Origin: JAILLW01 sp045629045
GTDB lineage: Bacteria > Bacillota > Clostridia > Lachnospirales > Lachnospiraceae
NCBI GenBank assembly: GCA_045629045.1
Contig: JAZQQM010000004.1
Location: 212,212-276,211, forward strand
Length of the DNA stretch: 64,000 nt
Direction: 5' to 3'
Positions 51,086-60,671 of the stretch are shown here, piece after piece (the stretch's first letter is position 1; every line of letters begins with the position of its first letter). Under the pieces are notes generated by a model. It ran no database searches, was not told the DNA's origin, and saw only the letters and a program-made list of their open reading frames with translations. The translations under genes were made by a program, and so were the position numbers.

Positions 51086-53353
51086 ATGGATAATAATAAT
51101 TTAAACGAATATGATAACAATTCCCAGGGAAACCGTAACGGTTCTTCGGGAGGAAATAACGGAAACGGTGGCCCGGGCGGCGGCAAGGATCCCAAGAAGC
51201 AAAGCATAATAACCTTTGTGGTAATTGCCGTAGTTTCATTGCTCATGGTGTCTATCTTTATGAATATCCTGGGAGGCAGTACCGAAAAAGAGATAAGCTA
51301 CAGTGATTTTATTAATCTTCTTGATGAGGGTAAGGTAGCTTACTGTGAAATTGAATCGGACAGGATAATTATTACGCCTGTTTCCAATAATCAGGATGCT
51401 AACAGTGCATATCAGAATCTTTTTTATATTTCTAATTTAGGTTCTTCGGATATAAGATATTACACAGGCAAAATCGAAGATGACGATACCATCACAGCAA
51501 GGCTTCTTAAAGCCGATGTCGAGGTAAAGGGTAAGGTTACTGATACAGGAAACGTTCTTCTTGGTATCTTCGTTAACTATATTCTTCCTGTATTGTTATT
51601 CTGGGGACTTTTGAGTCTTCTGTTTAGAAGAATGGGCAAAGGCTCCGGCGGTGGCGGTGGCATCTTTAGTGTGGGTAAATCCACGGCCAAGGTATATGTT
51701 CAAAAAGAAACCGGTGTAACCTTTAAGGATGTGGCCGGAGAAGATGAAGCCAAAGAATCCTTACAGGAGGTAGTTGATTTCCTGCATAATCCCGAGAAGT
51801 ATTCCGGAATCGGTGCCAAGTTACCTAAGGGTGCACTCCTTGTAGGCCCTCCCGGTACGGGTAAAACGCTTCTTGCCAAGGCAGTTGCGGGAGAAGCGCA
51901 TGTTCCTTTCTTCTCCTTGTCGGGTTCCGACTTTATTGAATTGTACGTAGGTGTAGGAGCTTCCCGTGTAAGAGACTTATTTAAGGAAGCTACCAAAAAT
52001 GCACCCTGTATTATATTTATTGACGAAATAGATGCCATAGGTCGTAGCCGTGACAGTAAGTACGGCGGTGGTAACGAAGAAAGAGAACAGACACTTAATC
52101 AGCTTCTTTCGGAGATGGACGGGTTTGATACTTCCAAGGGTATTCTTGTTCTCGGAGCTACCAACAGACCTGAGATTCTTGATAAAGCCCTTCTTCGTCC
52201 CGGACGATTCGACAGAAGAATTATCGTTGATAAGCCTGATCTTAAAGGTCGTGTCGAAATCCTTAAGGTTCATGCAAAAGACGTTCACATGGATGAAACC
52301 TGTGACCTTAATGAAATAGCATTGGCAACCTCCGGAGCAGTTGGCGCTGACCTTGCCAATATGATTAACGAAGCTGCCATTATGGCTGTTCAGAACGGAC
52401 GTAAAGCAGTTTGCCAGAAGGATTTATTCGCATCGGTTGAACAGGTTCTTGTGGGCAAAGAAAAGAAAGACAGAATCATGTCCCAGAAGGAGCGTAAAAT
52501 CGTTTCTTATCACGAAGTCGGACATGCTCTTATATCGGCTCTTCAGAAAAATTCTGAGCCTATCCAGAAGATTACCATCGTACCTCGTACAATGGGTGCC
52601 TTGGGATATGTAATGAATGTTCCCGAAGAAGAGAAATATCTTGAAACCAAGAACGAACTTCATGATCAGATAGTTTCCCTTCTTGGTGGTCGTGCCGCAG
52701 AAGAAATTTTCTTTGAGGATGTAACCACAGGTGCTGCCAACGATATCGAAAAGGCGACTGCACTGGCTCAAAACATGATTACCAGATTCGGTATGTCGGA
52801 TAAATTCGGACTTATGGGTCTTGCTACCGTAGAAAGTCAGTATCTTGAAGGAAATACCAGATATACTTGTTCCGACAGAACGGTTGCGGACATTGACACT
52901 GAGGTTATGACATACCTTAAGGCCTGCTATAAAGAGGCTAAGAAGATGATTGAAGACAACAAGGATGTTATGGACAAACTTGCCGCTCATCTTCTCGAAA
53001 AGGAAACAATTACCGGTAAGGAATTTATGAAAATCTTCAGAGAAGCCAAGGGAATTCCCGAGCCTCCCGAAGAAGACAATTTCAAGGAAACCGTACTTGG
53101 TTCTATAAATGTCACTTTGACGGACAATAGCAAAACTTCTGACGAAAGAAATCAGGAAGATTCAGGTGATACTTTCGAAAGTGATAGTGACTGTGCAGGG
53201 AACTCATCTTCGGAAAATAATTCGACAGAAGGCAGTTCTTCTTCAGAAAACGATAATAACCCATCAGGGCGCTGGATGCCGCCTCCTCCGGGACCGGACA
53301 GGGACAAAGACGGCACACCCCGCGGAAGGTTTTCAAACACACAATTAAAATAA
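51086..53353 (+). CDS. ftsH: ATP-dependent zinc metalloprotease FtsH
   Basis: 755 residues, longer than usual. A cytoplasmic Asn/Gly-rich N-terminus (1-38) is atypical. TM1 is at about 40-62 and TM2 at about 158-175. The AAA domain has GPPGTGKTLLAKAVAGEA, the Walker B FIDEIDAIG and the second region of homology ATNRPEILDKALLRPGRFDR. The zinc site is HEVGHA, with a distal aspartate after GGRAAEEI. The tail (about 670-755) is acidic, Ser/Asn-rich, then PPPPGP. It degrades membrane and short-lived proteins. Confidence 0.97.
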   Translation: MDNNNLNEYDNNSQGNRNGSSGGNNGNGGPGGGKDPKKQSIITFVVIAVVSLLMVSIFMNILGGSTEKEISYSDFINLLDEGKVAYCEIESDRIIITPVSNNQDANSAYQNLFYISNLGSSDIRYYTGKIEDDDTITARLLKADVEVKGKVTDTGNVLLGIFVNYILPVLLFWGLLSLLFRRMGKGSGGGGGIFSVGKSTAKVYVQKETGVTFKDVAGEDEAKESLQEVVDFLHNPEKYSGIGAKLPKGALLVGPPGTGKTLLAKAVAGEAHVPFFSLSGSDFIELYVGVGASRVRDLFKEATKNAPCIIFIDEIDAIGRSRDSKYGGGNEEREQTLNQLLSEMDGFDTSKGILVLGATNRPEILDKALLRPGRFDRRIIVDKPDLKGRVEILKVHAKDVHMDETCDLNEIALATSGAVGADLANMINEAAIMAVQNGRKAVCQKDLFASVEQVLVGKEKKDRIMSQKERKIVSYHEVGHALISALQKNSEPIQKITIVPRTMGALGYVMNVPEEEKYLETKNELHDQIVSLLGGRAAEEIFFEDVTTGAANDIEKATALAQNMITRFGMSDKFGLMGLATVESQYLEGNTRYTCSDRTVADIDTEVMTYLKACYKEAKKMIEDNKDVMDKLAAHLLEKETITGKEFMKIFREAKGIPEPPEEDNFKETVLGSINVTLTDNSKTSDERNQEDSGDTFESDSDCAGNSSSENNSTEGSSSSENDNNPSGRWMPPPPGPDRDKDGTPRGRFSNTQLK

Positions 53354-53358
53354 TTAAA

Positions 53359-53390
53359 TGCCGACTCAGTATTTGAGTCGGCATTGTTTT
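53359..53390 (+). terminator. Terminator of ftsH
   Basis: TGCCGACTCA at 53359-53368 pairs exactly with TGAGTCGGCA at 53374-53383, followed by TTGTTTT. Confidence 0.9.
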
Positions 53391-53436
53391 AGTTTATAAT
53401 AGTATATTATATTTCATTAACAGAACGGATTTATAA

Positions 53437-54210
53437 ATGAAAAAGGCAATTTCGCTGATTTTGGCCAATTTAATACTAATAGGGCTTTTTATGAGCGCAG
53501 TGGGCGTTAATGCATATGCAACTCAGCCCCAATCGACGACTCAGCCGGGAATAGATAATTCCAAAACAAGATGCGCTATTATTCTGGGGGACAGCAGAGC
53601 CTGCGGCATACTGATTGACCTTAAGAATGACCCCACATGGGAAACCTGGTATTCGGGCGGTAAACTTCCCGCAAGCGATGGAGTATTTAAGAAGGGCAAC
53701 ACGATTGTTGTTATTTGCACTCAGTCCGGCGGAAGAATTTCGGACGGAACTTTTCTTGAATGTGTTGACCGCATGTATAAGGTAATGTCCACACATCCTT
53801 TTTTGGAAGGCTGCAAATCCTATACACTTTTTAATATGTTCGGAATAAACGACTGTGTATTTGAGAGCAATCACGAAAAATATCCGCCGATTTATGTCTT
53901 TTACGATCAGCAGATATTTGAGAAATTAGGATATATTAGCAAAGTGTATCAGTTAAACTGCGGCCCCATTGATACAAACGGATTCTTAAACGGGATAATG
54001 CCCGGCATTAATTCCGGTGTTAACGCCTATAACAAAGCTTTCAAAAGAGACGGTGACGTAAGAATTCTTGATTTAAACTCTTACCTTAAGAAAAACGGAT
54101 ACACATCGGACGGTGTTCTTGATGATGCCAATTACAATATTCCCAGCGGGCTCCACTATGATACCGGTACGAATATGAGGGTACTTAATTATATTTTATC
54201 CTATAATTAA
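53437..54210 (+). CDS. Secreted SGNH/GDSL-like hydrolase
   Basis: 257 residues. A signal peptide (about 1-29, ending AYA) is followed by a GDSL-type fold: ILGDSRACG with the nucleophile Ser near residue 53, the block III GIND near 137-140, and a C-terminal SGLHYD near 242 carrying the histidine. The pattern resembles esterases that remove acyl groups from glycans or cell-wall polymers. It has its own promoter area after the ftsH terminator. Confidence 0.8.
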   Translation: MKKAISLILANLILIGLFMSAVGVNAYATQPQSTTQPGIDNSKTRCAIILGDSRACGILIDLKNDPTWETWYSGGKLPASDGVFKKGNTIVVICTQSGGRISDGTFLECVDRMYKVMSTHPFLEGCKSYTLFNMFGINDCVFESNHEKYPPIYVFYDQQIFEKLGYISKVYQLNCGPIDTNGFLNGIMPGINSGVNAYNKAFKRDGDVRILDLNSYLKKNGYTSDGVLDDANYNIPSGLHYDTGTNMRVLNYILSYN

Positions 54211-54254
54211 CCAATGCAGCTTGCCCGGAGAATACAGAGTATTTATAAACAATT

Positions 54255-56117
54255 ATGACAGACTTTGATTTTCAGGAAGAACTAAAGAAACTCCCCCATC
54301 AACCGGGAGTATATATAATGCATGATAAGAATGATACTGTCATTTATGTCGGCAAGGCCAAAGACCTGCACTCCCGTGTCAGGTCTTATTTTCGTAAAAT
54401 CGTAGGCCGCGGTCCGCAGATTGATAAGATGGTGTCTCTTATAGATTATTTCGAGTACATCGTTACCGATTCGGAAATCGAGGCACTTGTACTTGAGAAT
54501 AACCTTATTAAGGAGCATTCGCCCAAATATAACACCATGCTGAAGGATGATAAAACTTATCCGTATATTAAGGTTTCTACAGGCGAGGAATATCCACGTG
54601 TTACCATGGTTCGCCAGATGAAGAAGGACAGGTCCAGGTACTTCGGTCCCTATACGGGCGGTGTTGATGTAAGGGCCACCATAGACCTTATTAACAAAGT
54701 GTATAAGCTCCGTACCTGTTCACGCTCTTTGCCCAAAGATATAGGTAACGGGCGCCCCTGCCTCAATTACCATATCGGACAATGTATGGCGCCCTGTCAG
54801 GGTTATGTTTCTTGTGAAGAATACAATGCCGGTGTTACGAAGGCAATTGATTTTATTAACGGAGATTATAAGGATACTCTTGATATGCTTAGCAAGCGCA
54901 TGGAAGAACTATCCGAAAAGCTTGAATTCGAGGAGGCAGCCAAGGTTCGTGATTTGTACAATTCGGTTAAGAATATAGTGAACAGGCAGAAGATAACTGC
55001 ATTTAATGATGAGGACAAAGATATAATTGCTCTTGCTATGGAAAAGGATGAAGCGGTGGTTCAGGTATTTTTCGTACGTGGCGGAAAGATGATAGGGCGG
55101 GAACATTTTTATATGACACACGTGTCGGAAAAGCAACCCTCTGAAATAGTGCAGGAATTCATTAAACAGTTCTATTCGGGTACCCCTTTTATACCTCATG
55201 AAATAATGCTTGAAGAAGAGATCGAAGATGCCGAAACCATTGAAACGTGGCTTACTTCAAAGCGCGGTGCCAAGGTAAGTATCCTCGTTCCCAAAATCGG
55301 CCAAAAGGAAAAGTTGGTTGAACTGGCTGCTAAAAATGCATCTCTTGTTCTTGCTAACGACAAAGAAAGAATTAAGAAAAAGGAAGCTCAGACCATAGGT
55401 GCCATGCATGAAATAGAAGAATGGCTCAATCTGCCTTCAATAGTGAGAATGGAAGCTTTTGATATTTCAAATATAAGCGGATTTATGAATGTAGGTTCCA
55501 TGGTGGTTTTTGAGGGCGGCAAACCAAAAAAATCCGACTACCGCAAATTTAGAATGAAAACAGTGGCAGGCCCTGATGATTATGCCTGCATGAAAGAAGT
55601 TCTGACGCGAAGATTCGTTCACGGACTTGAAGAAAAGAAATCACGAAAAGAACAAAATCTTGATGAAGAGTTTGGCTCATTTACCAAATTCCCGGACCTT
55701 TTGTTAATGGACGGCGGAAGAGGTCAGGTGAATATAGCCCTGGAAGTACTTAAGGAATTAGACCTTAAAATCCCGGTATGCGGAATGGTAAAGGATGACC
55801 ATCATAACACCAGAGGCCTTTATTTTAACAATGTTGAAATCCCGATAGACAGAAGAAGTGAGGGATTTAAACTTATAACCCGCGTTCAGGATGAGGCCCA
55901 CAGATTTGCAATTGAATTCCACAGATCACTTCGTAATACATCTTCCGTCAAGTCTGTGCTTGACGATATACCGGGTGTGGGCGAAAGCAGACGTAAGGCT
56001 TTAATGAGAGCGTTTAAGTCAATTGAAGAGGTCAAAAACGCAACTGTGGAGGAGTTGGCCATGGTAGATGAGATTCCAAGGAATGTTGCCGAGGAGATTT
56101 ATACCTTCTTCCATTAA
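54255..56117 (+). CDS. uvrC: Excinuclease ABC subunit C
   Basis: 620 residues. The GIY-YIG nuclease domain begins LPHQPGVYIMHDKNDTVIYVGKAKDL. The UvrB-binding (UVR) motif ELSEKLEFEEAAKVRDLYNSV follows near 215-235. The C-terminal RNase H-like nuclease has DISNISG and DGGRGQVNIAL. Two helix-hairpin-helix segments close the protein (DDIPGVGESRRKALM). It makes the incisions of nucleotide excision repair. No uvrA or uvrB is in this window. Confidence 0.97.
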   Translation: MTDFDFQEELKKLPHQPGVYIMHDKNDTVIYVGKAKDLHSRVRSYFRKIVGRGPQIDKMVSLIDYFEYIVTDSEIEALVLENNLIKEHSPKYNTMLKDDKTYPYIKVSTGEEYPRVTMVRQMKKDRSRYFGPYTGGVDVRATIDLINKVYKLRTCSRSLPKDIGNGRPCLNYHIGQCMAPCQGYVSCEEYNAGVTKAIDFINGDYKDTLDMLSKRMEELSEKLEFEEAAKVRDLYNSVKNIVNRQKITAFNDEDKDIIALAMEKDEAVVQVFFVRGGKMIGREHFYMTHVSEKQPSEIVQEFIKQFYSGTPFIPHEIMLEEEIEDAETIETWLTSKRGAKVSILVPKIGQKEKLVELAAKNASLVLANDKERIKKKEAQTIGAMHEIEEWLNLPSIVRMEAFDISNISGFMNVGSMVVFEGGKPKKSDYRKFRMKTVAGPDDYACMKEVLTRRFVHGLEEKKSRKEQNLDEEFGSFTKFPDLLLMDGGRGQVNIALEVLKELDLKIPVCGMVKDDHHNTRGLYFNNVEIPIDRRSEGFKLITRVQDEAHRFAIEFHRSLRNTSSVKSVLDDIPGVGESRRKALMRAFKSIEEVKNATVEELAMVDEIPRNVAEEIYTFFH

Positions 56118-56169
56118 AATATGGTAAAATGAAAGATGGTGTTTCTTTGAAACTTAAGGAGGATTGTAT

Positions 56170-57114
56170 ATGCCAAGTGTAAAAATGGAAAAAATCGTAG
56201 AGAAGATGAAGCTTGAGAACTTTACCCCTGAGCTTGATATTACGAAGGTCAGAGTTAAAGTTCCGGATATTAACAGACCTGCTCTTCAGATGGCAGGCTA
56301 TTTCGAGCATTTCGAAGCTACCCGTCTTCAGGTAATCGGTTTTGTTGAATATTCATATATGGAAGGACTTCCGGAAGCAAGACAGAAGGAAGTCTACAAT
56401 AAACTGTTAAGCCATGATATTCCGGCTATTATTTTCTGTAGAGAACTTAAGCCCAATGAGCTTTTCCTAAAGGCTGCCATCGAGCATAATGTTCTTCTTT
56501 TCGGAACCAAAAAGGCCACATCACCTTTTTCTGCCGAGTTAATAAGATGGCTTAATGTTATGCTTGCCCCATGTATTTCCATTCATGGTGTACTGGTTGA
56601 TATCTTTGGTGAGGGCGTACTTATTACAGGTGAATCCGGAATAGGTAAATCCGAAGCAGCTCTGGAACTTGTAAAGAGAGGTCACAGACTTGTTACGGAT
56701 GACGCTGTTGAAATTCGTAAGGTATCCGACGAAACCCTTGTAGGCTCTGCCCCTGACGTAACGAGACACTTCATCGAGCTTAGAGGTATCGGCATCATTG
56801 ATGTTAAGACACTTTATGGTGTATCTTCGGTTAAGGATACACAGAACATTGACCTTGTAATCCATTTAGAGGATTGGAATAAAGAAAAGGAATACGACAG
56901 ATTAGGATTGGAAGAGGAATATATTGAGTACCTTGGTAACAAGGTTGTATGTCACAATATACCAATCAGACCCGGCCGTAACCTTGCCGTTATCTGTGAA
57001 TCTGCAGCAATCAATCACAGACAGAAAAAGATGGGTTACAATGCTGCGCAAGAACTATACAGAAGAGTACAGGAGTCTTTGCTAAACGGCAGAGATGAGG
57101 AGGATGAAGATTAA
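56170..57114 (+). CDS. hprK: HPr kinase/phosphorylase
   Basis: 314 residues from the ATG at 56170, seven bases after AAGGAGG. The C-terminal kinase has the P-loop GESGIGKSEAALELVKRGH near residue 153 and the signature ELRGIGIIDVKTLYG. It phosphorylates and dephosphorylates HPr or Crh at Ser46 according to metabolic state. A Crh-like gene lies 3.5 kb downstream, and a glucokinase gene follows directly, overlapping its stop by one base. uvrC-hprK-glcK-murB-rapZ-whiA looks like one transcription unit. Confidence 0.97.
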   Translation: MPSVKMEKIVEKMKLENFTPELDITKVRVKVPDINRPALQMAGYFEHFEATRLQVIGFVEYSYMEGLPEARQKEVYNKLLSHDIPAIIFCRELKPNELFLKAAIEHNVLLFGTKKATSPFSAELIRWLNVMLAPCISIHGVLVDIFGEGVLITGESGIGKSEAALELVKRGHRLVTDDAVEIRKVSDETLVGSAPDVTRHFIELRGIGIIDVKTLYGVSSVKDTQNIDLVIHLEDWNKEKEYDRLGLEEEYIEYLGNKVVCHNIPIRPGRNLAVICESAAINHRQKKMGYNAAQELYRRVQESLLNGRDEEDED

Positions 57115-58055
57115 TGAGTAAGTATGCGTTTGGAGTTGATATTGGCGGAACTACCGTAAAAATGGGATTTTTCACCAGCGAAGGTGAACTTCTTGATAAG
57201 TGGGAGATTCCTACAAGAAAGGAAAACAGTGGAGCCGATATTCTTCCTGATGTTGCTAAAAGTATAGAAGATAAGCTTGCCAAGGAAAACATTTCCAGGG
57301 ATGATGTGGCAGGTGTAGGCATCGGAGTTCCGGGCCCTGTTGATGATACAGGAGTCGTTCGTAAGGCGGCCAATTTAGGATGGGGAGTATTCTCTATCAA
57401 AGAAACCCTTGAAGAAATAATTAAGATGCCTGTAGTAGCAGGTAATGATGCGAATGTTGCAGCCCTTGGCGAAATGTGGAAGGGTGGAGCGCAGGGTTAT
57501 GATGACGTTGTAATGGTTACTCTCGGAACAGGTGTCGGCGGCGGAATCATTATTAATGGTAAAATCCTTAACGGTTTTAACGGTTCTGCAGGGGAAATCG
57601 GACATATTCATGTTAATGATGATGAAGAAGATACATGCGGATGCGGTAACAAAGGCTGTCTGGAACAGTATTCTTCCGCTACGGGAATTACGCGTATCGG
57701 TAAAAAAATACTGGCTTCAACGGATGAATCTTCCGTATTAAGAAATGAAGAGGTCAATTCAAAGACAATTTTTGATGCTGTAAAGGCAGGGGATAAGGTT
57801 GCCATTAAGACTGCCGAGCAGTACGGTAGCTATTTGGGAAATGCTCTTGCAGCTATTTCCTGTGTGGTAAACCCCGAAATTATATGCATCGGCGGCGGAG
57901 TATCAAAGGCCGGCGAAGTAGTTATCGACTACGTTAAGCCCCATTATATTAAGAATACTTTCCATGGCTCAAGAGAAACCAAGTTTGCTCTTGCAACTTT
58001 GGGAAATGATGCAGGAATTTACGGCGCAGCAAAGCTCGTACTTGATAATAAATAA
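57114..58055 (+). CDS. glcK: ROK family glucokinase
   Basis: 313 residues. The ATP site is FGVDIGGTTVKMG; GIGVPGPVDD and GNDANVAALGE form the sugar pocket; GTGVGGGIIING follows. The ROK zinc motif is CGCGNKGCLEQYSSATG near residue 181. It makes glucose-6-phosphate from glucose and ATP. Its overlap with hprK ties sugar phosphorylation to carbon control. Confidence 0.93.
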   Translation: MSKYAFGVDIGGTTVKMGFFTSEGELLDKWEIPTRKENSGADILPDVAKSIEDKLAKENISRDDVAGVGIGVPGPVDDTGVVRKAANLGWGVFSIKETLEEIIKMPVVAGNDANVAALGEMWKGGAQGYDDVVMVTLGTGVGGGIIINGKILNGFNGSAGEIGHIHVNDDEEDTCGCGNKGCLEQYSSATGITRIGKKILASTDESSVLRNEEVNSKTIFDAVKAGDKVAIKTAEQYGSYLGNALAAISCVVNPEIICIGGGVSKAGEVVIDYVKPHYIKNTFHGSRETKFALATLGNDAGIYGAAKLVLDNK

Positions 58056-58074
58056 GGAACGGTAATACACCTTC

Positions 58075-58995
58075 ATGGAACAGATTAATTCGGCAATACT
58101 TTCATATATAAGTAATGTCGTACCTAATGAAAATATATATCAAAATGAACCGATGAGCCTAAGAACAACTTTCAGAGTGGGCGGTGAGGCCAAACTGTTG
58201 GTTGAAATCTCCGATTCGGAAGAACTTTTAAAGCTTATCCCTTATCTTAACAGGATGGGTGAACCCTATTATATTAAAGGCAACGGAAGCAATCTTCTGG
58301 TTGGTGACAAAGGGTATAACGGAGTTATTCTTGAGATTGGTTCTAAAATGAATTTGGTTCGTGTTGAAGGAACAAGAATAATAGCAGGTGCAGGTGCACT
58401 GATGTCACAGATTGCACGAGCGGCTCTTGATAATTCTCTTACGGGATTTGAGTTCGCATCCGGAATCCCGGGAACAATAGGTGGCGGTGTAGTGATGAAT
58501 GCAGGAGCCTATGACGGAGAACTTAAAGATGTTGTTACATCCGTGACGGTTTGCGACCCTAACGGTGAAGTATACACTTTGGACAACAAGGATATGGAGT
58601 TCGGATACAGGACCAGTGCAATTAAGAAACGTCCCTTTACGGTTCTTGAGGTTACCTTGCAGCTTAAGAACGGGGATGCCGACGAAATCCGTTCCAAGAT
58701 GAAGGAACTTAACGAAAGAAGAAGAGAAAAACAGCCTCTTGAATATCCCAGTGCGGGAAGTACATTTAAGCGTCCCGAAGGATACTTCGCAGGCAAACTT
58801 ATTATGGATGCGGGATTGCGTGGTTTTTCCATAGGCGGAGCAGCGGTTTCCGATAAACACTGCGGATTTGTTATTAACAAAGGAAACGCAACGGCTGCGG
58901 ATGTTTATGAAGTAATAATAGAAGTTCAGGAAAAAGTCAAAGAGAAATTTGACGTGATGCTGGAACCCGAAGTTATATTTTTGGGAACATTTTAA
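58075..58995 (+). CDS. murB: UDP-N-acetylenolpyruvoylglucosamine reductase
   Basis: 306 residues. FAD-binding motifs are LRTTFRVGGEAKLLV, YYIKGNGSNLLVGD and GFEFASGIPGTIGGGVVMNAGAYDG (positions about 122-146). The catalytic serine is in PSAGSTFKRPEG and the late glutamate in LEPEVIFLG. The type II features (no Tyr loop) fit Firmicutes. It makes UDP-MurNAc for cell-wall synthesis. Confidence 0.96.
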   Translation: MEQINSAILSYISNVVPNENIYQNEPMSLRTTFRVGGEAKLLVEISDSEELLKLIPYLNRMGEPYYIKGNGSNLLVGDKGYNGVILEIGSKMNLVRVEGTRIIAGAGALMSQIARAALDNSLTGFEFASGIPGTIGGGVVMNAGAYDGELKDVVTSVTVCDPNGEVYTLDNKDMEFGYRTSAIKKRPFTVLEVTLQLKNGDADEIRSKMKELNERRREKQPLEYPSAGSTFKRPEGYFAGKLIMDAGLRGFSIGGAAVSDKHCGFVINKGNATAADVYEVIIEVQEKVKEKFDVMLEPEVIFLGTF

Positions 58996-59005
58996 GGAGT
59001 AGAAG

Positions 59006-59881
59006 ATGCGATTTGTTGTAGTAACCGGAATGTCCGGCGGAGGCAAAAAAACAGCGCTCAGAATGCTTGAGGATATCGGATTTTATTGTGTAGATAATCT
59101 TCCTGTTGACCTTATCGAGAAGTTCGTGGAACTGCTGGGAGTTCAGGGCGGCGAAGTTACCAAGGTTGCTCTTGGTGTAGACGTCCGTGCCAATGTAGGA
59201 TTTGAAAGAGTTCCTTCCATATTGGATAAACTTAAATCGGCAGGTTTCCCCCTTGAAATATTATATATGGAAGCATCCGATGCTACACTTCTTAAAAGAT
59301 ACAAAGAAACAAGAAGAATGCATCCTCTTAGCCCCGATGGAAGAATAGAAGAAGGCATTCAAAAGGAACGTTCTATTTTAAGCAGCATCAAAGAAAAAGC
59401 TGATTATATAATGGATTCCTCTACACTTTTGACCAGAGATCTTAAAGAAGAACTGGACAGAATATTCGTTAATGACGAAGGCTACAACAGCCTTATGGTA
59501 AATATAGTTTCCTTCGGATTTAAGCACGGAATTCCCCAGGATGCGGATTTGGTATTTGATGTAAGATTTCTGCCCAATCCTTATTATATAGATGAGTTAA
59601 AATACTACAGCGGTAATGATGCCCCGGTTCGTGACTATGTAATGGGCTTTGATGAGGCAGGACAGTTCCTTAATAAGCTTCAGGATATGGTGGAATTCCT
59701 GATGCCCAATTATGTTAAAGAAGGAAAATACCAGCTCGTTATAGCGATAGGCTGTACCGGCGGTAAACATAGAAGTGTTACATTGGCAAATGCCCTCTAT
59801 GAAGCACTTAAAGATAAAAAGGGATACGGAATTAAAATAACCCACAGAGATATTGACGTGGGCATTCATGGTCAGAATTAG
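59006..59881 (+). CDS. rapZ: RapZ (YvcJ) family nucleotide-binding protein, altered P-loop
   Basis: 291 residues. The C-terminal domain has FDVRFLPNPYY and GCTGGKHRSVTLANAL. The N-terminal P-loop reads VVTGMSGGGKKTALRMLED, where the residue after the Walker A lysine is lysine rather than the usual Ser/Thr; a threonine follows it. In enterobacteria RapZ controls GlmS through small RNAs; in Bacillus YvcJ affects competence. It is 10 bases behind murB. The usual yvcK gene between rapZ and whiA is not here. Confidence 0.93.
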   Translation: MRFVVVTGMSGGGKKTALRMLEDIGFYCVDNLPVDLIEKFVELLGVQGGEVTKVALGVDVRANVGFERVPSILDKLKSAGFPLEILYMEASDATLLKRYKETRRMHPLSPDGRIEEGIQKERSILSSIKEKADYIMDSSTLLTRDLKEELDRIFVNDEGYNSLMVNIVSFGFKHGIPQDADLVFDVRFLPNPYYIDELKYYSGNDAPVRDYVMGFDEAGQFLNKLQDMVEFLMPNYVKEGKYQLVIAIGCTGGKHRSVTLANALYEALKDKKGYGIKITHRDIDVGIHGQN

Positions 59882-59892
59882 TTAGGTGAGTA

Positions 59893-60651
59893 ATGTCGTT
59901 TTCTAAAGATGTTAAAGAAGAACTTGAGATGAACATAGCCTCCGGCCGGCATTGTCAGTTGGCTGAGCTTAGTGCAATCAATATCTTCAACAGCAGAACA
60001 ATTGATGAGAATACTGCTGTCGGTAAGAAATTCTTTACTTTACAAAAGAAAACCAATATGTTACAAAGATATGTGGACGCTCCTTTGGGGAAGTCCTGTT
60101 GTAAGCGTGCCTTTTTAAGAGGAGCGTTTATGTGTGTCGGTTCAATTAACGATCCGAACAAAAGTTATAATCTTGAATTTGTTTGTAACGATATGGAACA
60201 GGCCGGGTTAATCAAAGATATACTGATATCTTTTGACGTATCGGCGAAGATTTCAAATCGTAAGAATACATATGTCGTCTATATTAAAGAAGCTGAAGCA
60301 ATTGTAGATGTTCTTAACATCCTCGGTGCTCACAAATCTCTTATGTATATGGAAACACTCCGGGTAGAGAAGGACGTTCGGAATTCCATTAATCGTCAAG
60401 TGAATTGTGAAACGGCCAATATTGCCAAGACAGTAAGTGCCTGCTCCAAGCAGATTGCAGATATCCGCAAAATAGACGAGATGATGGGTCTTGAGAAGCT
60501 TGATGAGCCTCTTAGGCAAATTGCTTATGCGAGACTGGAACACGAATCATGTTCTCTCGCAGAGCTGGGGAGTTACCTTAATCCGGCCGTGGGAAAGTCG
60601 GGTGTTAATCACAGATTACGTAAGTTAAGCGAAATTGCTGAGAAACTTTAA
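59893..60651 (+). CDS. whiA: DNA-binding protein WhiA, shortened N-terminal domain
   Basis: 252 residues against about 310 in relatives. MSFSKDVKEELEMNI and the FFTLQKK segment begin as usual. Then about 50 residues of the first homing-endonuclease-like lobe are missing before CCKRAFLRGAF. The second lobe and the C-terminal helix-turn-helix (CSLAELGSYLNPAVGKSGVN, then HRLRKLSEIAEKL) are complete. WhiA affects cell division and chromosome organisation. The deletion is in frame, and the neighbouring genes are intact. Confidence 0.9.
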   Translation: MSFSKDVKEELEMNIASGRHCQLAELSAINIFNSRTIDENTAVGKKFFTLQKKTNMLQRYVDAPLGKSCCKRAFLRGAFMCVGSINDPNKSYNLEFVCNDMEQAGLIKDILISFDVSAKISNRKNTYVVYIKEAEAIVDVLNILGAHKSLMYMETLRVEKDVRNSINRQVNCETANIAKTVSACSKQIADIRKIDEMMGLEKLDEPLRQIAYARLEHESCSLAELGSYLNPAVGKSGVNHRLRKLSEIAEKL

Positions 60652-60671
60652 GGTAGACGAGAGGAGAATTT

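Noticed and set aside
58405..59046. 213-codon reverse-strand ORF
   Set aside because: It lies opposite murB and rapZ, which have complete motifs.
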